Shown piece after piece: positions 53,885 through 60,000 of a stretch of 60,000 nt of DNA. Source of the DNA: Diphasiastrum complanatum (lineage: Eukaryota > Streptophyta > Lycopodiopsida > Lycopodiales > Lycopodiaceae); NCBI GenBank assembly GCA_029204225.1, contig CM055107.1, positions 26,382,572 to 26,442,571 of the forward strand, read 5' to 3'. The position numbers were made by a program, and so were the translations under genes. How positions within the stretch are numbered: the first letter of the stretch is position 1; the number at the start of each line of letters is the position of its first letter. The notes beneath the pieces were generated by a model. It was given only the letters and a program-made list of their open reading frames with translations, was not told where the DNA came from and did no database searches.

Positions 53885-56399
53885 TGTTAGACACATGTGA
53901 AAATTAATGGACCATGGCTCACGTGCATTTAATGAATAAAATTTATTTTGGTTGGTTCCACATAAATTGTATGGTTACAATGGACATCACTTTTGATTGA
54001 ATTCAGTTCAAATTTTTTAAATTCCATTTTAATATTAGGGCTTTGGTCGTGAGGGGGCTGCCATTAGCAATTTAACACTCTCCAAACTAAGATGTGTCTC
54101 AGAGCAGACTGTAGCAGCCAATTTAAGAACGTTATGGAATATCTGATCCATTTTTGAGACCACTTTGACTTCAGATTGGGCCATTGGAATAAGTAGACGG
54201 GAGACGAAATGGATGAGAACTAAGACGGAAGATGAACTGAACAAAAACTGAGACGATAGACGAACTAGACGGGCAGTGAGTTAGCAGACGAATTGAGGTG
54301 ATGGCAATGAATGCTCGGGAACGCACAATGCCCTAAATGCTCAAAATCAGTGAAGGCCGAGAGGTAGCCCGCTAAGCGCTTGCCTGCCCACTTGGGTCAC
54401 AAAATTCAAAAAAAGAAAGCGCTCGCGAGCGGTGCCTCTCACTCTCCCTCTCGCGCTCTGTCTCTATCTCTCACTCTCCCTTCGATTTTGAAGCATCAGC
54501 TACTCCAATTTTCGGCTGACCACCTTTTGCATGCGGCTAAACACCACAAGCATGTCTAAAAACCACGATCTTCTTGGGGATTTCCTGTTGCAATATTTTT
54601 GATGCACCAACCAATCAAATTTCCTGCTGGACGTCTATTGCATTTGGCTAATCCTTCCTGGCGTGTCTGAAAAACAAGAACCTTCTCAGGGATTTCGGGG
54701 CATTCCAGGCATTTCAGGTTCAAGGGCAATTTAGACAGTGCATATGGCACTCTCCCAGCACCAGCGCAGATCAGCATTGATGGATTCTTTGAGGAGCGCA
54801 CAACATGGCTTTTTCAGCAAGGCATGTTAATGCTAATTCCAGATTTTAAGAGCTGATTTAGGTCTGCATGAGCCCATTGGAGTCTGCAGCAGCAGATTTG
54901 CAACAGCAGATTTACCGGAGCTGATTTGAGCAGCTGAACAGGAAACAGAGCATCTGGCTCAACAACACGCTTGTAATGCTCTTCTCTTGGGGGAATCTTT
55001 TGATCAAGAGTCGATAAAGGAATATCTTGTACTTCGATTCGTCATTGCAAGCTAGTATCAGCCTGTCCTATCCCTCCACCAGTGAGTTGCAAACTCATGA
55101 TGATAGGTAGTTACAAACTTTTAGCTGATTCCACCTTTTTTTTTCCAGTCTTTTACATTTGAAGTATACGGACAGATTGATATCAGCTTCCTTATGATCA
55201 GTCTTCTACAAACTGTGTTTAGCAAGTTTCAATCGGCCAAGCAGCAGAGACAACATCCTTCGATTGCTCCATAGCAGACAACAATGACAGCTCTAGGTCA
55301 ATGATGGCTCTTCAACGATAACCAGACATGCATTCTCAATGGGTCCTCATATCAGTGATGGAGTTAACATTTGCTCAAATCAGTCCTAAGATTTGGAATT
55401 ATTCTCACTCAGAATATCCATTGCTAATAACGATTCCTCACTGGTTTTAGTAGCTTGATAACAAAGCTCTCACTCTCTTATAGACCGATGTTTGATGTTC
55501 AGTATTCAAACATCTGTGGAATGCACTAAATTAATGTAATGAAAGTCAAAAGCCCATAATGCTGGCAGGAATTCGTACAAGTCATGATGTGGAACTTCCT
55601 CAGAATCATTGAAAAGTTTATACTCAGAACTGCACATATGGATCAGTGCTTTGATAGGAGTCATTATGAAATCAGTTATCTCATCATTATATAGAGACAG
55701 ATAAGAGTATACTGAGAATCCATACTTCAAACGTGATGTAAGATCAGGACGGACCAGTACTCATACTGCTTAAATGCACGGTGAACACTCCCATAGAGAT
55801 CGATTGAACGTAATCTCTCAGTTTCACATCAAAGCAGTGATGTCTGCTCAGGCCCGAAGCTCATAGAAATAGGCTCCCAGCTGGCGGACTTTTGCGGATA
55901 GCCACACCCAACTGGCTCTCAATTGGTATCTGGCTCAAGTGACTCGTGTAGCCAGCTCGCTCAGAACCATAGCTTTCACTTCAAAGAATCACAGAAGCGT
56001 ATATTGGTCAAAGGTGGCTGCTCAGACCTGATAGGTGCTGCTCAACGCAATCATGCTCATGTAGGTACTGAAACAATGGTCTCTTCAGATGATCGCACCA
56101 TAAAGAAGCGTATATTGGTCAAAGGTGGCTGGCTGCTCAGACCTGATAGGTGCTGCTCAACGCAATCATGCTCATGTAGGTACCGAAACAATGGTCTCTT
56201 CAGATGATCGCACCATAAACTGAAACTCCATTGAAAACTGAGTGGCATTCGCTCTTATATATCAAACCTCTCGGTAGTCCATTTTGGGCGGACTGGGACC
56301 CATTCCACTATGGCTATAATGGCCAAAATTTTTGCCAAAATAACATGTCATTTCTTTTCTAGTTTAGCTTGATTTATCATGTCAAAAAATCGGCTAACA
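53885..56399 (+). repeat. probable long LTR of a Gypsy-type element (about 2.5 kb)
   Basis: It ends CGGCTAACA directly before a sequence of the form TGGCGACC...CTGGGGA, which resembles the non-Met primer sites of some plant Gypsy elements. The nearest upstream TGTTAG, forming a TGTTAG/CTAACA end pair, is at 53885. No second LTR is in the window, so the left end is tentative. Confidence 0.45.
55993..56218 (+). repeat. tandem duplication, unit 111/115 bp
   Basis: AGAAGCGTATATTGGTCAAA...GATCGCACCATAA occurs twice in direct succession with very few differences and a 4-base GGCT insertion in the second unit. It is inside the presumed LTR, near its right end. Confidence 0.92.
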
Positions 56400-56402
56400 T
56401 TG

Positions 56403-56421
56403 TGGCGACCTCTACTGGGGA
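56403..56421 (+). other. probable primer binding site, Gypsy type
   Basis: TGGCGACCTCTACTGGGGA, three bases after the CA end at 56399. The assignment rests on similarity to primer sites I recall for plant Gypsy elements. Confidence 0.5.
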
Positions 56422-56995
56422 TGTGGTCCCCACATAACGGACGCAAGAGAACTTATTTTTGTGGTGAATAGGCTCAGTACACAATAATGTATAATGCTAA
56501 CTGCTCATGGTGAAGTTCATGGTACTGGTTCGTAATTGCCTCATCCATTGGGTATGGAGTCTAGTTCTCAGCAATAGCATCCAGGCCCATCAATTAAGCC
56601 CTAAAATTAGATAGCAATAGATCTTGGTAGTACATGCATCACACCCATCCCCTGCACCTAGAATGACTTATGCTCCCACTCCCATCAAATTTCACTATAT
56701 GCCCATCTGGGATCCATGCACTTTGGGGATATGAGAATGCAATTTCTTTCTACGAAATGATAATCGATGGATGCATTTGATATCAGAACGTGTCTAGATG
56801 TGTACTCAAACCTCAAGTGGATGCAATAGTTCTATTGTCTCACCTTTTCTCAAGAATTTATATCCCTCACTCACTTCAGTGACTCATGATTGATTTAATC
56901 AATGAAACTTCTCCGATGCTAACTTTTTTTGTTTTTTTTAAATTTCTTTCGCCCTCTTTTTCCCCCTTTTTTTTTTTTTTGAAAGACTGAATCAG

Positions 56996-57027
<32 letters not shown>

Positions 57028-58028
57028 GTATGTATGTATGTATGTATATCATGCTCACAATAGACATAGTTTTTCCCCGACCCTCATTTTCATCTTTTTT
57101 TTTTTTTCAATCTCAAACTCCTAAATCATACAATTATGCTCCTTTTCAGACAACATAGAGGATATGCCCTCTTTCTCTCTCTCTTTTTTTTTTTTTTTCA
57201 AATACAAATTTTTTTCATACACATATATACACAACAATCTCCTACTCACTTATATCATTTAGTTCTCTCATTTTTTCATATCTCCCCTCATGCTCCTATT
57301 CAAACAGTTATGCCCTGGTAACAATGCAAGGGTAATGCCCATCTTTCTAAGTTCATGCATAATGCAGGTAGAGATGAATGCCATCGTTCAGACTTGCAGC
57401 AGATGAATCAATCAAATCGTGTCTAATATGATGCTCAGATAATGGTGAGTAGTTGACGTATCCTTGCTCATAAGGAAAATCATCTAAACACTTGCCTTGC
57501 ACAACCATACTTACCTATTATACAAAAGACAAGAAAACCATCCATACAATGATCTTTTTTTTTTCAATCGATATATAGAATGAATAGCAAAATAATCTAT
57601 CAACAAAACTATGAATAAATAGACAAAAATAGAACTTAAATTAAATCTATAGTCTCTTACCCCCTTAGTGGAATCCAAGGGTAAGAATGGATGGTTTCAT
57701 AATCATCTACTACCCATTATCGATCTTGTTGTCAAAGTACTTGTCATCTGGTTCCATTCTATCATATGCACTAGTTTGTCTTCCCATGTTCTTTTCTAAA
57801 TCATCAAAATGATTATACTCAAGGTAGGAAGGTACAAGATTCTATTTGAATTTCCTTGATGACCATGACTCTGACTGGACAGCCATAAACAGGTAACATC
57901 CACCCAAGCAAGCCATCCAACTCAGCCGACAGGTTAGAGCTCGTTCCCCAAGAGCTTAACCCATTCACGTTCATGCAAGGAATACTCAGAACCACAAGCC
58001 GCGATAGATATGGAAACAACCAGTTCCT
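56422..58028. other. non-coding leader-like region with simple repeats
   Basis: T-rich runs at 56928-56985, (TA)n and (TGTA)n at 56995-57050, and more poly-T at 57095-57110, 57183-57200 and 57555-57566. No supported frame; consistent with the leader of a Gypsy-type element. Confidence 0.5.
56995..57050. repeat. (TA)n followed by (TGTA)n
   Basis: About 22 bases of TA alternation, then about six TGTA units. Confidence 0.92.
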
Positions 58029-58102
58029 GGACCAAATGGTCCCGACAGCATACCGCTGGCGCCACGGACCGAATGGTCCCGACGGCATACCGCTGGCGTC
58101 CC
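58029..58102 (+). repeat. 37-bp tandem duplication
   Basis: GGACCAAATGGTCCCGACAG and the following 17 bases are repeated at 58066 with three changes. Each unit contains the palindrome GGACCxxATGGTCC. Confidence 0.9.
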
Positions 58103-58604
58103 GGGATACGACCCTCAGCTATGTGCCAAGTTAAAAATTTTGAAAGCGGCCTTACAACTGGCGCTTTTACCGAACACTGAAACCCAAAAGGTAATCAGAG
58201 TCAGTTTGAGGAAAATCCCACTTAATTGATAAATCTGAGAAGGTTACATTTCAAGTGTGTGACCGACCCTAGTCTCCGGGGCGCTAGCATGCCAAGGCGA
58301 GAGCCATGACAACATTCCAGCAAGGCAGGCTGAGACTTGGTTGGAGCTCGCCCTGAGTCGCAACCCGCACTCCCCTATAGTATTGGTGTGATTCGGCAAC
58401 CCCCTCATACCAAGCACTCTACTCAAGCTGGTAAAGCACGTTTTTCTCTCTCTAGGATTTTCTCTTTCTAGAAAGCCATTTTCTCTCTCTAGATTTTATT
58501 GATCCCCAGGCTTCCTTTAATCATGCCTAGATCGTGTGAGGTGATTGCACATCGATCTGAGCTCTCTGGACTCCGCTAGAACCGATCAAAGATTTTCAGC
58601 CATA
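58103..58604. other. nothing recognised
   Basis: Moderate GC, no domain in any frame. Short repeats TTTTCTCTCTCTAG at 58441-58495. Confidence 0.4.
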
Positions 58605-58735
58605 GGAACTTGGCGCCGGCTGGATTCTGGTCACAGTGGCGCCGGGAGCGGAGCCGGCGCCGTTGGTGCCTGGAGCAGCAGGGGCGCTGCTGGCGCCGGG
58701 GACATAGCTGGCGCCGATGGCACCGGAAGTAAAGC
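58605..58735. repeat. GC-rich cluster of GGCGCC motifs
   Basis: Five exact GGCGCC and two near matches within 130 bases, in contexts like CTGGCGCCGG, in otherwise AT-rich DNA. A 76-codon frame across it is low-complexity Gly/Ala and is probably not a gene. Confidence 0.75.
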
Positions 58736-59347
58736 TTGTAAAGGTAGCTTTACAACATCCACCCCACCTTTATAAAATCTGATGTCCTCATCAGATGTCA
58801 GATTAAAGTAAAGGTGTCTCCCAATTAAAATGACTATACATTTAAGCTACTTGGCACAGTACTCAATTTACTGGCCACTTTTTATTAACATTGAAGCTGG
58901 CACACCACAAGTCGGAGGCTCAGCTCTTTGTACTGAAAAATTACATAACTTGAAAAAAATATCTTTGTCTGGGAAAAGCGTAGATTTGATATCGCTTTCG
59001 TAAAACCCGAGAACCTTATTAACTGGTGACAGAGGCCTTTCTTTGAAATGTACGCCCCTGTCGCTTCTGACTTTCGACTTTGGAACTCCTTTGAGCTCCT
59101 GATTTGTCCTTGATGCACTTTGTGTTGAGCTCCCTGAGCTCAAGATTTGTTCAGTTCCGCACAGGTATCATGGCTCCCTGAGCCGAAGGATTTATCGTTT
59201 GATTGCCCACTTTATGGTCCACTCCGTGCCCTTGTTGCTTCTGCACCTTGATTTCTCTCCTTGTCCCAGCCTGATCTTGATACTTTTCCATCTTGGCTCT
59301 TTAAGGTAGGCAAAGATTGAGTACTCCGCAATGCACCTCTCACTTAG
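58736..59347. other. no gene supported; short minus-strand frames
   Basis: Minus frames 58868-59143 and 59192-59404 are 91 and 70 codons with balanced composition but no motif I recognise (for example VPKSKVRSDRGVHFKERPLS). They may be scraps of a retrotransposon or host gene. Confidence 0.35.
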
Positions 59348-59735
59348 CTTGAAGTAGCACTTTGAATCAGCCCAAATGTAACCATTGACCTCGTGGAAAG
59401 CCAAAGGGTCGCACCAGTTTGATCCGCATCCGAACTATCTCTTCGCGTTTGTTTGAAGCACCATGTCCGTCGCGCAAAACTTGACTTTCACAATTCCATC
59501 ACTGGTCAGTTGCCTCACAGTCAAAACAAGAAGTGTACATCGAGCTTGGCTTCAAGTAGCTCTCTTTGAATCAGACACATGCACCCAGAGTTTGCACTAG
59601 TCCGATCTCAACGCGAACTGTCCCTTAGCGTCCGTTCGAAATACCAAGTCTCTCATGCAAGACTCAACTTTCACAGTTCCTTCATTGATCAGCTGCCTTA
59701 CACGTAACACAAGCCAGCGTACTCATATGTTTCCT
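59348..59735 (+). repeat. two diverged tandem units of about 200 bp
   Basis: CTTGAAGTAG..TTTGAATCAG at 59348 and CTTCAAGTAG..TTTGAATCAG at 59550 open two units that stay alignable through GACTTTCACAATTCCATCA / AACTTTCACAGTTCCTTCA. Identity is moderate, so the duplication is old. Confidence 0.75.
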
Positions 59736-60000
59736 CATCATTGCTGGTCCAGAGAAAGCCTATATAACAAACTTTCCTTTCCACAACAAAAACTTGTCAA
59801 CTTATTAGGTCCAAAGTTCGCCAGTCTCCTCGTGTGAGTATGGCTAGGTCACCTTGAATTTGCCCCCATTTTGATCAACTTTCATTCAAAATTTGCCCCA
59901 AGAGAGAGGTGTGTGTGATAGTTCCCCTCCACTTATAAAATCAGCTGATCGGACTTAGAGTAGAGTTCTTCGGACAAAAAGCCTTTCGAACACTTTGCTT
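59736..60000. other. nothing recognised
   Basis: No supported frame or repeat up to the window edge. Confidence 0.4.

Noticed and set aside
58545-58775. Gly/Ala-rich 76-codon gene
   Set aside because: Composition follows the GGCGCC repeats; no homology or start context supports a gene.

Overview
The window reads as nuclear DNA of a land plant with a large, transposon-rich genome. The evidence is nested Ty1/copia retrotransposons with primer sites matching plant initiator tRNA-Met (TGGTATCAGAGC), plant-style introns in one element, and no bacterial operons, rRNA, tRNA or CRISPR. I cannot fix the species. I see no convincing single-copy host gene, and almost every coding region is broken.

Layout. 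1-5.3 kb: a copia element (+) whose reverse transcriptase (RT) is replaced by about 1 kb of unrelated sequence, its 3' LTR, and a relative behind it. 5.3-7.6 kb: non-coding, with one strong hairpin. 7.6-11.4 kb: an LTR remnant and a copia element (+). 11.5-17.1 kb: two 3' ends of a second copia family (-) with an integrase scrap between them, then a third minus-strand copia. 17.3-20.5 kb: a scrambled copia (gag on -, the rest on +). 20.9-22.5 kb: 3' half of a minus-strand copia. 22.5-29.2 kb: a multi-gene DNA element (below). 29.2-33.9 kb: copia (+) split by a solo LTR with target duplication ATTTG. 34-38.2 kb: copia and LTR scraps. 38.2-52.5 kb: a nest in which one copia insertion (target duplication TCTTA) appears split by an inversion, with three other elements between its halves. 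One of these is a complete 4.2-kb RT-less element with target duplication CGTCA. 52.5-53.4 kb: two copies of a 607-bp-period host repeat. 53.9-60 kb: a probable long Gypsy-type LTR, its primer site and a long non-coding stretch.

The standout is 22.5-29.2 kb. Two genes on + converge with two on -. On +: a two-intron gene whose start loosely recalls a BAH domain, and a single-exon gene that starts MARTKQTAR (the histone H3 tail) and ends in a clear H3 histone fold, with about 300 residues of RS-, Q- and P-rich sequence between. H3 lysine 9 is arginine in this protein and lysine 4 is kept. On -: the C-terminal part of a transposon-type protein and an unknown gene with a GC-AG intron. Between the converging pairs lies an array of palindromic units of about 70 bp. 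Nearly all in-frame stops here, and many in the copia elements, are one C-to-T change from CAA, CAG or CGA, as expected from decay of methylated DNA. My inference is that this is a dead copy of a transposon carrying its own histone H3, possibly to resist H3K9 methylation-based silencing.
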